A DNA stretch of 64,000 nucleotides. It comes from Paenibacillus sp. MZ04-78.2. GTDB lineage: Bacteria > Bacillota > Bacilli > Paenibacillales > NBRC-103111. Under the pieces are notes generated by a model that saw only the letters and a list, made by a program, of their open reading frames with translations, had not been told where the DNA came from and did no database searches. The position numbers were made by a program, and so were the translations under genes. The stretch covers positions 62,226 through 126,225 of the forward strand of contig NZ_JANAVJ010000014.1 in assembly GCF_024213375.1 (NCBI RefSeq). Direction: 5' to 3'. Position 1 is the first letter of the stretch, and every line of letters begins with the position of its first letter. Shown here in pieces: positions 35,531 through 43,458 of the stretch.

Positions 35531-37320
35531 TCCGCTCCTTTGCCTGTTTCCGATTCATCGCTCGTTTTCGTTTTAAGCCGCTCCGCCAATTCAAGCACCT
35601 GCTGCTTCATGCTTTCGTAAGCGAGCTGGTGGGCAAACTTCTCCAGCCTTTCGGCATAACTGCCGGGAAGCAGCGACATCAACGCCAATTTTTCCTCCCT
35701 GCCCGAATAATAAAAGTCCCAAAACTCCCGCGTGCCTACCGAAGCTTCCAGCGCCTGCATCAGCAGCTCCGGGGTTTCTTCGTGCCCGATCTTGAACAAG
35801 GCGATGAACAGTTGGACCGTTCTCCACTTCATCTGCGACGGCGCCACCCGCACCTTTTTCAGCAAGTAATCGACGACTTTCGTGTCCGGCTCTCGGACGA
35901 ACTGGCACACCAGCTCTTCTTCGTCGATGTCCACAAACAAATGCACCCAGCGGGGGTCCCACGCAATTGTAGACGAATCATCCGCTTCTCGATACACGGT
36001 CAGATACGGTGCCTCATCCTTGGTCAAATCGTGCAGCGTACGCAGCAGCTCTTTGGCTACCGCCTGCTCTTTGGCGCGGCGAATCAGAGGATCGAACTTG
36101 TCGTAAACCTCCTCCGGGGACAAGCAGTGAAGCGCCGCTTGAAAGCTGTACGAAATGTGCTTTCCGCCCCACCGCCGGTACAGTGACTCCACAAACTGGT
36201 AGCTTTCCGGCTGCTTCATATCGAGCAGAAGCTGTGCCGCGTATTGTTGAGCGGCCGTCGTTTTTTTGACCATAAAAGCAGGCGAGCACAGCAGCTTTTC
36301 CAAAAAAACGCGCACCGCCTCGTCGTTCTTTCCTTTCAGGCATTGCATCGCCACGGACAATTGCTCCACCGCTCCCGTCATCACGTAGCTTCCGTCAAAA
36401 TCAGCCAGCCACGCTTCCGCTTGATCCAGTATCCGCTGGGTCAACGTAGGGTGAAAGCAAGCTTGAATCGGTGCCACCGCAACCTCGCGGTCCTTGCCCA
36501 TCAGTGCCTCGAACAACCGGTCAGCCGCCCTTCCGGTCCCCAGCCGGGATAAAACCGACAAGGCGGCGCGGCGTATTTCTTTTTTTCGCTCGTACGACTT
36601 CTCTAGCACGACGTCCTCCATCTCGGGGTAGTCTCCGAGAATGTCTACGGCCGCTATGCGGACTTCGGTCGAGCCTTCGCCGGCCGCCTTCAGAATTAAC
36701 TCGGCATTCGCCGGCCCTTGCAGACGATGGATCAAAGACAGCTTGCGGGCATCCCCTTTGCCTCCCTGAAGGTTCAACTGCCGGTGTAGTACCGGTATGA
36801 CCGCAGGCCCGATAGACGGAATAACTTCATCGTGTATAAACTCGGCAATTTCCACGTACCCGTCTTCCAAAGCGGCGACCGCGGGCATATGCGTCCGAAA
36901 ATCTTGAAACAACGAGTCTTTGTACCCTTGGCGGATCACATCCAAGCGGCCGGGCCCGCGTTCTGTCAAAGCCTCGATGAGAGCCTTCATTTTCCGGTAC
37001 GGAACGGCTGTTACCCCGCGCGTATCCGTCACTTGAACGTCCTCCAGCGTCCCCTGCGCCTCCGTCCGTCCTTGGGTATACAAAATGGAGTGCAGCAGGG
37101 TGCCGAGCTCCAACAGTTTGACGGAGGCTTGCTCGGGCTTGGCTTCCGTTACGAGCTGTACGGCATCGGCCAGCCGGTTGAACACCGGCGCGTTCTCTCC
37201 GAGCTTGCGCAGCTGAGGCAGCAGCCGGCTTAGCCGGAGGTCGCCCGTGGCGACGGAACTACCGGCGATATACAACCGGCGTACTTCTTGATGCAGATCG
37301 GTAAGCACCTGTAAGCTCAT
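35494..37320 (-). CDS. HEAT-like repeat protein, copy A
   Basis: The 608-residue protein is near-identical to copy B over its first ~200 residues and diverges moderately afterwards. It starts at an ATG with AAGGAG at the right distance, 17 bases after the SWIM gene. HEAT-like helical pairs run through the middle. The retained frame over 1.8 kb despite scattered substitutions argues that both copies are under selection or that the duplication is fairly recent. Confidence 0.85.
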   Translation of the reverse strand: MSLQVLTDLHQEVRRLYIAGSSVATGDLRLSRLLPQLRKLGENAPVFNRLADAVQLVTEAKPEQASVKLLELGTLLHSILYTQGRTEAQGTLEDVQVTDTRGVTAVPYRKMKALIEALTERGPGRLDVIRQGYKDSLFQDFRTHMPAVAALEDGYVEIAEFIHDEVIPSIGPAVIPVLHRQLNLQGGKGDARKLSLIHRLQGPANAELILKAAGEGSTEVRIAAVDILGDYPEMEDVVLEKSYERKKEIRRAALSVLSRLGTGRAADRLFEALMGKDREVAVAPIQACFHPTLTQRILDQAEAWLADFDGSYVMTGAVEQLSVAMQCLKGKNDEAVRVFLEKLLCSPAFMVKKTTAAQQYAAQLLLDMKQPESYQFVESLYRRWGGKHISYSFQAALHCLSPEEVYDKFDPLIRRAKEQAVAKELLRTLHDLTKDEAPYLTVYREADDSSTIAWDPRWVHLFVDIDEEELVCQFVREPDTKVVDYLLKKVRVAPSQMKWRTVQLFIALFKIGHEETPELLMQALEASVGTREFWDFYYSGREEKLALMSLLPGSYAERLEKFAHQLAYESMKQQVLELAERLKTKTSDESETGKGAEWIEWIKSKMYC

Positions 37321-37336
37321 GGATTCTCTCCTTGCT

Positions 37337-38779
37337 TTAATAAATAAACCTGACGATTTCGCTTGATGTCACAAGAGCGAGCGGCTGAGCCAACAGCCTT
37401 CCCTCCGCAAAATCGTGCTCGAACATAACCAGCATAGCCTGGTCCTGCGTATCTCCGTGCTTGAGCATCGGCAGCAGCTGCGTGCTCGACTGGCCCAGCG
37501 CCGAAATATCGCCGAGAACGATCCGTTTGCCCTGCTCGTCCTCCAGCACGTAGTCCTCCCCGATCCGGCCAAGCTTGGCGTAGTGAAGCAGCATCACCGG
37601 ATGTTTATCAGACAGCGGGTTTTTCAATTGATTTTTGACCGTCTTGGCCGCCTCGACATACGAACGCCGGGCATGACTCCGGATTGTCCCGTGGTCCTCC
37701 GGCTTCATATCGCGGACCGTCATGTCCTCCCATCGCGCCCGCGGATTCAAGTCTCCCGGGTATACGAGCAGCTCCTTCGCGGAAACGACCGAGAAGAACG
37801 AATCCTCTTCCTTCAAATGCTTCGCCGCCCGGAACGGTCTGTAGCTGCGGACCGCAAAAATATCTCCGCTCTGCAGCTCCATCCAAAAGCCCTCATCGAC
37901 GTACTCACCTCTTGCCTCATCCGTATACGAACGGAAGGTGAGCTGCGCCAATTCCGCCTGAAGCCGGGCCAATCCATGCTCGCGCAGCTCGGCCAGCTGC
38001 CAGGCATGCCCGAGCTGTTCTTCCAAGCTGCTTTCCGTATCCGGCGGAAGCTCGGGATTTTGCTGTCTTTCCGTTACATAGTCCCTGCTTTTCTTAACCA
38101 AAGACTGCAATACGGTTAAGCGGTCCATCGCTTCCGTGTACACGCGCTCACGATCTTTGGACGTACGCAGCATAAAGAGCAGCTCGCGAAACGCCGCCTG
38201 AACGCCGGGAATATAGTAGTTTCCAAGCTGCTTCGCTTGGTCTTCCATCATCTTTGCCGTTTTTGCATCGAGTCCCGCCAGCCCGTTCTGCACAATCTGG
38301 TGAACCAGCTTTTCCAATAAGCCGATGCCTTCGAGCTGGGCGGCCCGTTTCTTGGCCAAGGCCGATTTGTTCGGCTTTCGCTTGACGGTCTTCTCTTCTC
38401 CGGCAACCGCCGCGTCCTTCTTCTTCTCTTCCCGTTTCTCCGCCTTGTCCCGCTTGTCCGCGATGTCCTGGGGAATCGCATCAACCTGGAATTCTTTACC
38501 GAGAACATAGGCGTACATCAAGCCTAAAATATGCTTGCACGGAAATTGCCGGCTCGGGCAGCTGCAGCGAAACACGGGGCTGTCCGGCTTGACGAAATCG
38601 ACGGAGCACCGGTACGGCTCCTTGCCGCTCCCTTTGCACTCCCCAAAAATGAGCGTTTCGTCTTCCGACCGGCCCAGCTTAGGAAAGCTGTTTTTCTTGA
38701 CCAGATCCCTGCCGTTCTTGATCGCAGCGGCATTTAACGCAACGGAATCTACATAAGCTTCTGTCATTGTAGCTATCAT
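37337..38779 (-). CDS. SWIM zinc-finger protein
   Basis: The 480-residue protein has a SWIM motif (CxCx…CxH) near residue 75: FRCSCPSRQFPCKHILGLMY. A lysine/glutamate-rich linker (about 105-150) and a long helical domain follow. SWIM fingers bind nucleic acid or protein. It is the first gene of the operon (AAGGAG six bases before the ATG) and is divergent from the SEC-C gene. SWIM proteins of this type occur with MoxR, VWA and DUF5682 genes, so it is probably the recognition or adaptor component. Confidence 0.85.
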   Translation of the reverse strand: MIATMTEAYVDSVALNAAAIKNGRDLVKKNSFPKLGRSEDETLIFGECKGSGKEPYRCSVDFVKPDSPVFRCSCPSRQFPCKHILGLMYAYVLGKEFQVDAIPQDIADKRDKAEKREEKKKDAAVAGEEKTVKRKPNKSALAKKRAAQLEGIGLLEKLVHQIVQNGLAGLDAKTAKMMEDQAKQLGNYYIPGVQAAFRELLFMLRTSKDRERVYTEAMDRLTVLQSLVKKSRDYVTERQQNPELPPDTESSLEEQLGHAWQLAELREHGLARLQAELAQLTFRSYTDEARGEYVDEGFWMELQSGDIFAVRSYRPFRAAKHLKEEDSFFSVVSAKELLVYPGDLNPRARWEDMTVRDMKPEDHGTIRSHARRSYVEAAKTVKNQLKNPLSDKHPVMLLHYAKLGRIGEDYVLEDEQGKRIVLGDISALGQSSTQLLPMLKHGDTQDQAMLVMFEHDFAEGRLLAQPLALVTSSEIVRFIY

Positions 38780-38924
38780 CGCATGCTCCTTGGGAAAAAT
38801 ATGGTGATCTTAACCTTTTTCCACATGCAGGGGCCTATTTCCTTTTTTTTAATGTCAAAAAAATGGCATTTCTCCGACGTCGATGGCTCGAAAATATAAA
38901 ATACCGTCGAATCGTGTCGAAGCC

Positions 38925-38953
38925 TTGGAATTTTTCCTTTCAAAGGCTATAAT
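38925..38953 (+). promoter_or_regulatory. Promoter of the SEC-C gene
   Basis: TTGGAA, a 17-base spacer and a perfect TATAAT, 45 bases before the TTG start. Confidence 0.75.
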
Positions 38954-38997
38954 GTCATCAGAGTGAATTTGGCAGAAGAAATGGAAGTGGATTGAAC

Positions 38998-39504
38998 TTG
39001 CGAAAAATTGGAAGAAACGAGCCGTGTCCCTGCGGCAGCGGAAAGAAGTACAAGCACTGCTGCCTCCTGACCGGTGAAGCGCCTCAACTCCAAGCGGCAG
39101 CGCCGAATTCCGGATCGCCGTCCCTCAGTCGGCCTTCAACGGATCAAGGTCCGTCTCTCAATGCGGAAACGGTGCAGACGCTCATTGAGGTTCTGGACTG
39201 GCCTCAAGACATATATCAATCCGTCGCCGGACAATTATCCGAGCAGATGGCGGGAACCTTCGATTGGCAGCGCATTACGGAAGCGGTAGCTTTGTGGCAT
39301 GCCTATGCCTCCCACGAACGGCCGCAGATCCGTAAAGCGGACGTGATGCTCGCCGCTCTGGAATACGCCATCGCCTCCATGCACGGCGTTGCCGAAGTGA
39401 CGCAATCGGCGCTTTCGGCCAAATACAGCGTCTCCTCCGGTTCGATCGCCCAGCGGGCGCAAAAAATTGCGGAGTTCGCCGAGAAAATGAAAAACGGCAA
39501 ATAA
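38998..39504 (+). CDS. SEC-C metal-binding motif protein
   Basis: The 168-residue protein opens with the SEC-C zinc motif ([17 protein letters not shown]), as in the SecA tail. A linker and a helical C-terminal region that resembles a helix-turn-helix ([20 protein letters not shown]) follow. The TTG at 38998 is favoured since GGAAGTGG precedes it at 7 bases; a TTG at 38992 is too close. SEC-C often serves as a zinc-stabilised protein-interaction tag. Monocistronic, with its own promoter and terminator. Confidence 0.8.
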   Translation: MRKIGRNEPCPCGSGKKYKHCCLLTGEAPQLQAAAPNSGSPSLSRPSTDQGPSLNAETVQTLIEVLDWPQDIYQSVAGQLSEQMAGTFDWQRITEAVALWHAYASHERPQIRKADVMLAALEYAIASMHGVAEVTQSALSAKYSVSSGSIAQRAQKIAEFAEKMKNGK

Positions 39505-39528
39505 AAACGTAAGCTACGCCGCGCAAAA

Positions 39529-39570
39529 CAAAAACCGTTCTCCCGGCTCATCGGGAAAACGGTTTTTTTG
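39529..39570. terminator. Strong hairpin terminator
   Basis: AAAACCGTT-c-TCCCG pairs with CGGGA-a-AACGGTTTT, followed by a T-run on the + strand and preceded by A-rich sequence, so it could act in both directions. It ends the SEC-C transcript. Confidence 0.8.
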
Positions 39571-39709
39571 TCGTTTTGACGAAAAAATGGTCAATTTGTC
39601 GCCGCACGGAGGCCCACGAACATGCAGTACAACAGCCTGGACCGTGAAAGAGGCATGGAAAGACCTACTACCGCTGCAGGATTTACACCACAAGTCATCC
39701 ATCTTAGTA

Positions 39710-39740
39710 TTGGAAACGAAATGTATAGCGCTTACATTTC
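39710..39740 (+). promoter_or_regulatory. Protease promoter with embedded inverted repeat
   Basis: TTGGAA (39710-39715), 17 bases, TACATT (39733-39738). An 8-base perfect inverted repeat GAAATGTA/TACATTTC (39718-39725 and 39733-39740) spans the spacer and -10, and its centre AGCGCT gives it a cre-like look. Otherwise 39571-39852 holds no gene. Confidence 0.5.
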
Positions 39741-40366
39741 CCTTGTCCATCGTCCCTGAGAATTACCGGAAGGTAGCGGGAGGTGATCCGTTTTTTTTGC
39801 CATTCCGGCCATTGCCGGAACTCCAAAAAATTTGGAAAGGAAGTAGCGTGCGATGCGAAAATTATTGTTGCTTATTGTCGGCTTAACCTTGATTGTGAGC
39901 GCAAATTTTGCAGTTGCCGCCGATCCGGCCCCGGTTTCGGTTCAGACTGCCGCAGCCGGAGGCGCCACCGTACCGAACGTGCAGCAAAAAATGAGCAACT
40001 GGTGCTGGGCGGGCGTATCCGTACCGATCCTGCAGCATTACGGAAAGTTCGTTTCTCAAGAGGAGTTTGTACGATATGTCAAAGGCGGGCTCTACAACGC
40101 CCCTGCCACGACAGGCGAAATCATGTACGGCTTGAAGCGTTACGGCGTCAACAGCAGCGACTTCTACTATCTTCCGACGCTGCAATGGGTCCAAAACGAG
40201 GTCAATGGAAGCCGTCCGATGGTTGCTTTTATCCGCTGGACGAACGGGGCGGCCATCGGTCACTTCTTTGTTCTTGACGGCTACTATTCCGGAACCGGCG
40301 GAAACCAATACGTGTCTTATATGGACCCGTGGTACGGCGATCATTATTCTCAAACGTTCAACTCTT

Positions 40367-40490
40367 GTGAACTACCCGCCACCTACGCTTCGCTTAGAGG
40401 TGGGGGCTTCTAAGGTAATCGTACCTAGCGGTACGAAATTTACTTAGCTATCGAGCCTGTTCCATGCTCTATATATGATTATGCTAACAA
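40367..40490 (-). ncRNA. Candidate omega RNA at the tnpB 3' end
   Basis: In this family the guide RNA spans the end of tnpB and the right end of the element. The segment contains two hairpins (CGTACC-TAGC-GGTACG near 40417 and the terminal hairpin). Its 3' flank on the reverse strand would supply a guide beginning AAGAGTTGAACGTTTG, taken from the interrupted protease gene. Position is by analogy. Confidence 0.4.
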
Positions 40491-41558
40491 TCGCAATCCT
40501 TCACGCTTGATATTGATCGAAGCATTCCAGTCTCGATCTGCAACAAAACCACATTCGCAGTGGAATGTACGATCAGAAAGAGATAGAGACTCCTTCACTT
40601 GACCGCAACTTGAACATGTTTTGGATGAGGGAAACCACTTATCTATTCTAATAAGCCTTTTCCCTTGCTCCTCCAACTTGTATTGGAGAAATGTCGTGAA
40701 CATGCCCCATGCATTATCGGCAACGCTTTTGCCGAAATGAAGGGCTTGTGACATTCCCTTCATGTTGAGATCTTCGATAACTACGCAATCATACCGTTTC
40801 GCTAATCTGTGCGATTCCTTATGTAGAAAGTCTTTTCTTTGATTTGCTATTCTTTCGTGCAGTTTTGCAACGTTCAATCGTTGCTTATGCCAACGGTTAG
40901 AACCTTTCTTTCTGCGTGATAGAATACGCTGTTCCTTCGCTAATTTCTCCAAGGCTTGACGATAAAAATGAGGGTAATTGGCTGTCTTCTCCTCTTCACT
41001 TTCAACAAATAAGCTGTTCATGGAAAAATCCAAGCCAACAACAGCTTGTACTTCTTTTGGTACAGGTTGATGTTCGTATTCGGTGAGGATCGAAATATAG
41101 TATTTTCCTGTTTTTGTTCGAGAAACCGTACAAGACTTGATGATGTGATGTGACGGAATTTCTCGATGCTGCTTCATTTTTACAAGTTTCAGTTTCGGTA
41201 ATTTGATACAGCCATCCAAGAGCAAGATGTTCCCGTTGACCACGTTCGTTGTATAGGACTGCTTTGCTTTGCGACTTTTGAACTTCGGAAATTCAGCACG
41301 TCTGGAAAAGAAGTTTTGGTATGCCTTTTGCAGATGGAGCTGAGCGTTTGCTAACGCAAGGCTATCTACTTCCTTTAGCCAAGGGTGCTCACTCTTGTAT
41401 TTTGCAGGTGTAGGTAACTTTTGTTTCTTCAATGCATCTGGATCATCCTTGAATTGTTCGTAGGTTTCCTTTCGTTCAGCCACCATTTTGTTGTAAATAA
41501 AACGAACGCAACCGAAGGTTTTTGCTAGCAGTTGTTCTTGTTGAGGCGTTGGGTACAA
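40479..41558 (-). CDS. tnpB: TnpB RNA-guided nuclease of the IS605-type element
   Basis: The protein retains the RuvC acidic residues (VVGLDFSMNS, VVIEDLNMKG, VADRDWNASIN) and the CxxC zinc pairs (CSSCGQ, FHCECG), so the nuclease core looks intact. The family N-terminus NKAYKFRLYPTPQQEQLL begins upstream of the listed TTG start: the expected initiator at 41585 is ATA, preceded by GAGGTG at the proper distance, so an ATG seems to have mutated. Translation may now start inefficiently at ATA or at the TTG at 41558. It provides RNA-guided cleavage that helps element retention. Confidence 0.88.
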   Translation of the reverse strand: MYPTPQQEQLLAKTFGCVRFIYNKMVAERKETYEQFKDDPDALKKQKLPTPAKYKSEHPWLKEVDSLALANAQLHLQKAYQNFFSRRAEFPKFKSRKAKQSYTTNVVNGNILLLDGCIKLPKLKLVKMKQHREIPSHHIIKSCTVSRTKTGKYYISILTEYEHQPVPKEVQAVVGLDFSMNSLFVESEEEKTANYPHFYRQALEKLAKEQRILSRRKKGSNRWHKQRLNVAKLHERIANQRKDFLHKESHRLAKRYDCVVIEDLNMKGMSQALHFGKSVADNAWGMFTTFLQYKLEEQGKRLIRIDKWFPSSKTCSSCGQVKESLSLSDRTFHCECGFVADRDWNASINIKREGLRLLA

Positions 41559-41596
41559 TCGGAACTTATAGGCCTTGTTTGCTATGTCGAATCACC

Positions 41597-41755
41597 TCAC
41601 TTCATCCCTTGTGGAAACTCTTTTTTATCAGCAACAAACATTTCTTTCACATAGTCAGATATGGCATCATCCATCACTTTTCTACGATATTTCAAAACCA
41701 AAACAAGATGTTAATACATAGAGAACACCGAATGATTGCTTTTGTCTAACCTCAT
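41597..41755 (-). pseudogene. Degenerate IS200-type tnpA
   Basis: From an ATG at 41755 the frame reads NHSVFSMY, a TAA, then HLVLVLKYRRKVMDDAISDY, the conserved N-terminus of Y1 transposases with one Tyr codon changed to stop. After about 38 residues it jumps to a short tail and TGA at 41597. The HUH motif and catalytic Tyr are absent, so the element cannot move by itself. Confidence 0.75.
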
Positions 41756-41985
41756 TGATATAATGGCCTTTCTTTTATCTAAGACTGATTATATCTCATC
41801 ATAGAAAATATGGCAATAAAAAAGACTTTAGGCTTCGCCTACCGAAATTCATCTCCCACTTTCATCAAGCTTCGCAAGATTTAGAAGTGGGAGACTTCTT
41901 TCGGAGGGAAGTTAAAAGCAACAATCGTTTCGTATGGAGCGGAACGATTCGTACGAGCAGATAAGAAAGGGAAAGGGGTGGAATC

Positions 41986-42600
41986 ATGGGAAAACGGAAG
42001 CTTTTCATGTTAACGACAGCGATCATGACGGGAGGTCTTCTATTCACTATGGCCGGATACGCCGCTTTCAACTCTCCTGAGCAAATCGGCTTGCAGGACT
42101 TTATTCAAATCCATCAACAGCAGAAGGAGAAAAGTTTGGTCGGCGACTCCCTCTCCGCCGCGCAATTATCCGAATTTAGCCTCGCGATCGACGCCACGGC
42201 CACGGCCGAACAAATTCAGGCCTATTCGGACGCCTCTTTCAAGAAGCTGCTCCAGTCGACAAACGAACGCCTGTGGTTCGTCATGAATAACGGCGTACCG
42301 GAAGGGATTCTGATTGCGAACGACAAAGAGCCGGTGAAGATGGGCGGTAAAAACCGGAGTAAAGATTTGCTGAAGCTGTACCATAGCGCTCGCGGACTTG
42401 CAGCGAACGACGAACAGGTCCGCTATGTCGAATTCGAAGGACAGGGCATGCTCCTCGTGCTTAACGGCAAAGCCGAGTCCGTCTTTCTGTCCCAAGGGCT
42501 GGCATCGCTGCTCCAGCTTCCGGAAGGCCAGGCGCAGCCGCAAGACGTTATCGCGAAAATGAAGGCAAGGATCGCCTCAGCCTCTGCGCAGCAGGAATGA
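41986..42600 (+). CDS. Exported protein of unknown function downstream of the protease
   Basis: The 204-residue protein has a membrane anchor or signal segment (residues 7-27) and a soluble alpha/beta domain (LWFVMNNGVPEGILIANDKE; VRYVEFEGQGMLLVL). AAAGGGG lies six bases before the ATG. It follows the original protease stop by 21 bases, so the two formed an operon before the IS insertion; transcription may now be reduced. A role as partner or inhibitor of the protease is possible but unsupported by motifs. Confidence 0.75.
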   Translation: MGKRKLFMLTTAIMTGGLLFTMAGYAAFNSPEQIGLQDFIQIHQQQKEKSLVGDSLSAAQLSEFSLAIDATATAEQIQAYSDASFKKLLQSTNERLWFVMNNGVPEGILIANDKEPVKMGGKNRSKDLLKLYHSARGLAANDEQVRYVEFEGQGMLLVLNGKAESVFLSQGLASLLQLPEGQAQPQDVIAKMKARIASASAQQE

Positions 42601-42621
42601 TCGAAGTCTGGGCGCAGATTT

Positions 42622-42650
42622 GAAAAAGGCCGTCGGGAAATCCGGCGGCC
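42622..42650 (-). terminator. Terminator downstream of tatD
   Basis: GGCCGTCGG (42628-42636) pairs with CCGGCGGCC (42642-42650) over a 5-base loop; the reverse strand continues TTTTTC. It serves tatD and perhaps the convergent exported-protein gene. Confidence 0.7.
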
Positions 42651-42663
42651 TCTTCCATAAAAA

Positions 42664-43458
42664 CTACAACCCGAAAACTTGTCTGGCCGTTTGCGTCGTC
42701 GCTTCGGCCACTTCCTCCGTGCTTTTGCTCGTACAAACGGATACGGCCTGCAAGATGTGCGGCAGAAACGCGGGCTCGTTGCGTCCGTCCGCCGGCTTGA
42801 CGGGCAAATCCCGCGGCGTCAGGAACGGGGCGTCCGTCTCGATCATCAGCCGGTCAAGCGGGATGCTCCGCACCAGCTCCCGCAGATGCTTGCCCCGCCG
42901 CTCGTCGCAGATCCAGCCCGTAATCCCGATATACAGTCCCATATCGAGATACGTCTTCAGTTCGCTTGCGCTGCCGGTGAAGCAGTGGACGACCGCCCGG
43001 TCAATCCGGTGCAGATGCGTCTTCAAGATGCGGACGAAATCCGCATGCGCCTCCCGCTCGTGCAGGAACAACGGCATCCGCAGCTCGCACGCCAGCATGA
43101 CCTGCGCTTCGAACCACTTTCGCTGCACATCGCGCGGAGAGAAGTCGCGATTGTAGTCCAAGCCGCATTCTCCGATCGCTACGACGGAAGGCAGCTCGGC
43201 CAGCTTCCGCAGCCGTGCCAGCGTGTCCGGGCCGCAGTTGCGGGCGTCGTGCGGATGGATGCCTGCGGTAGAGTACAGCTTGCCCGGGAACCGGGCCGCA
43301 TACCGCGCGGCTTCTTCACTGTTCCTCATGTGCGTCCCCGTCAAAATAAGCGGGGAGACGCCCTCCGCTTCCGCCCGCGCGACGACCTGGTCGCGGTCCG
43401 GATGAAACGAGCGGTGCATCAGGTTGACTCCGATATCAATTAACGACGGCTTCTTCAT
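42664..43458 (-). CDS. TatD-family metal-dependent nuclease
   Basis: The 264-residue protein is a TatD-type TIM-barrel hydrolase: LIDIGVNLMH (first metal-binding stretch, with Asn where many have His), TAGIHPHDA, AIGECGLDYNRDFS, FLHEREAH, VVHCFTGSASEL and MIETDAPFLTPRDL. It is probably a deoxyribonuclease or a nucleic-acid repair/turnover enzyme. The ATG at 43458 follows AAAGGAG and overlaps the kptA stop by four bases, so the two are translationally coupled. Confidence 0.85.
   Translation of the reverse strand: MKKPSLIDIGVNLMHRSFHPDRDQVVARAEAEGVSPLILTGTHMRNSEEAARYAARFPGKLYSTAGIHPHDARNCGPDTLARLRKLAELPSVVAIGECGLDYNRDFSPRDVQRKWFEAQVMLACELRMPLFLHEREAHADFVRILKTHLHRIDRAVVHCFTGSASELKTYLDMGLYIGITGWICDERRGKHLRELVRSIPLDRLMIETDAPFLTPRDLPVKPADGRNEPAFLPHILQAVSVCTSKSTEEVAEATTQTARQVFGL

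Larger units (their letters stand above)
33400..37320 (-). repeat. Tandem duplication of HEAT-like gene plus start of moxR
   Basis: Two units of about 1.95 kb lie head to tail: 35345-37320 and 33400-35348. Each contains a complete HEAT-like gene and the first ~60 codons of moxR. In the upstream unit moxR ends where the next HEAT-like ATG begins, so the junction falls in GTGAACATCAC. Long stretches of the N-terminal halves are identical; substitutions and short indels concentrate in the C-terminal third. Confidence 0.9.
40367..41911 (-). mobile_element. IS200/IS605-family (tnpB-bearing) insertion sequence
   Basis: The 1.5-kb element has imperfect terminal hairpins typical of the family: CCACCT/AGGTGG at 40379-40403 and CTCCCACTT/AAGTGGGAG at 41853-41893. 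It carries tnpB and a dead tnpA on the reverse strand. There is no target duplication. The pre-insertion site reads, on the reverse strand, TTTAA then AAGAGTTG, so the element sits 3' of TTTAA, which fits a TnpB-type target motif. The exact edges can shift by a base because of microhomology. Confidence 0.85.
39853..41964 (+). pseudogene. Secreted papain-like (C39/staphopain-type) protease split by an IS element
   Basis: The first 171 codons (39853-40366) give a signal peptide (RKLLLLIVGLTLIVSANFAVA) and a papain-like domain with the catalytic Cys in MSNWCWAGVS and the His in AAIGHFFVLDGY. At 40366 the frame enters an insertion element and would add 15 foreign residues before a stop. The rest of the gene resumes at 41912: joining 40366 to 41912 restores FNSFKSNNRFVWSGTIRTSR and a TAA at 41962-41964, for 188 residues. 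The His and an Asp/Asn lie before the insertion, so a truncated product might fold, but the native C-terminus is gone. The downstream secreted protein follows 21 bases after the original stop. Confidence 0.85.

Noticed and set aside
39587..39886. Forward frame of 99 codons between the SEC-C gene and the protease
   Set aside because: No motif, no ribosome site, and it overlaps the protease promoter and start.
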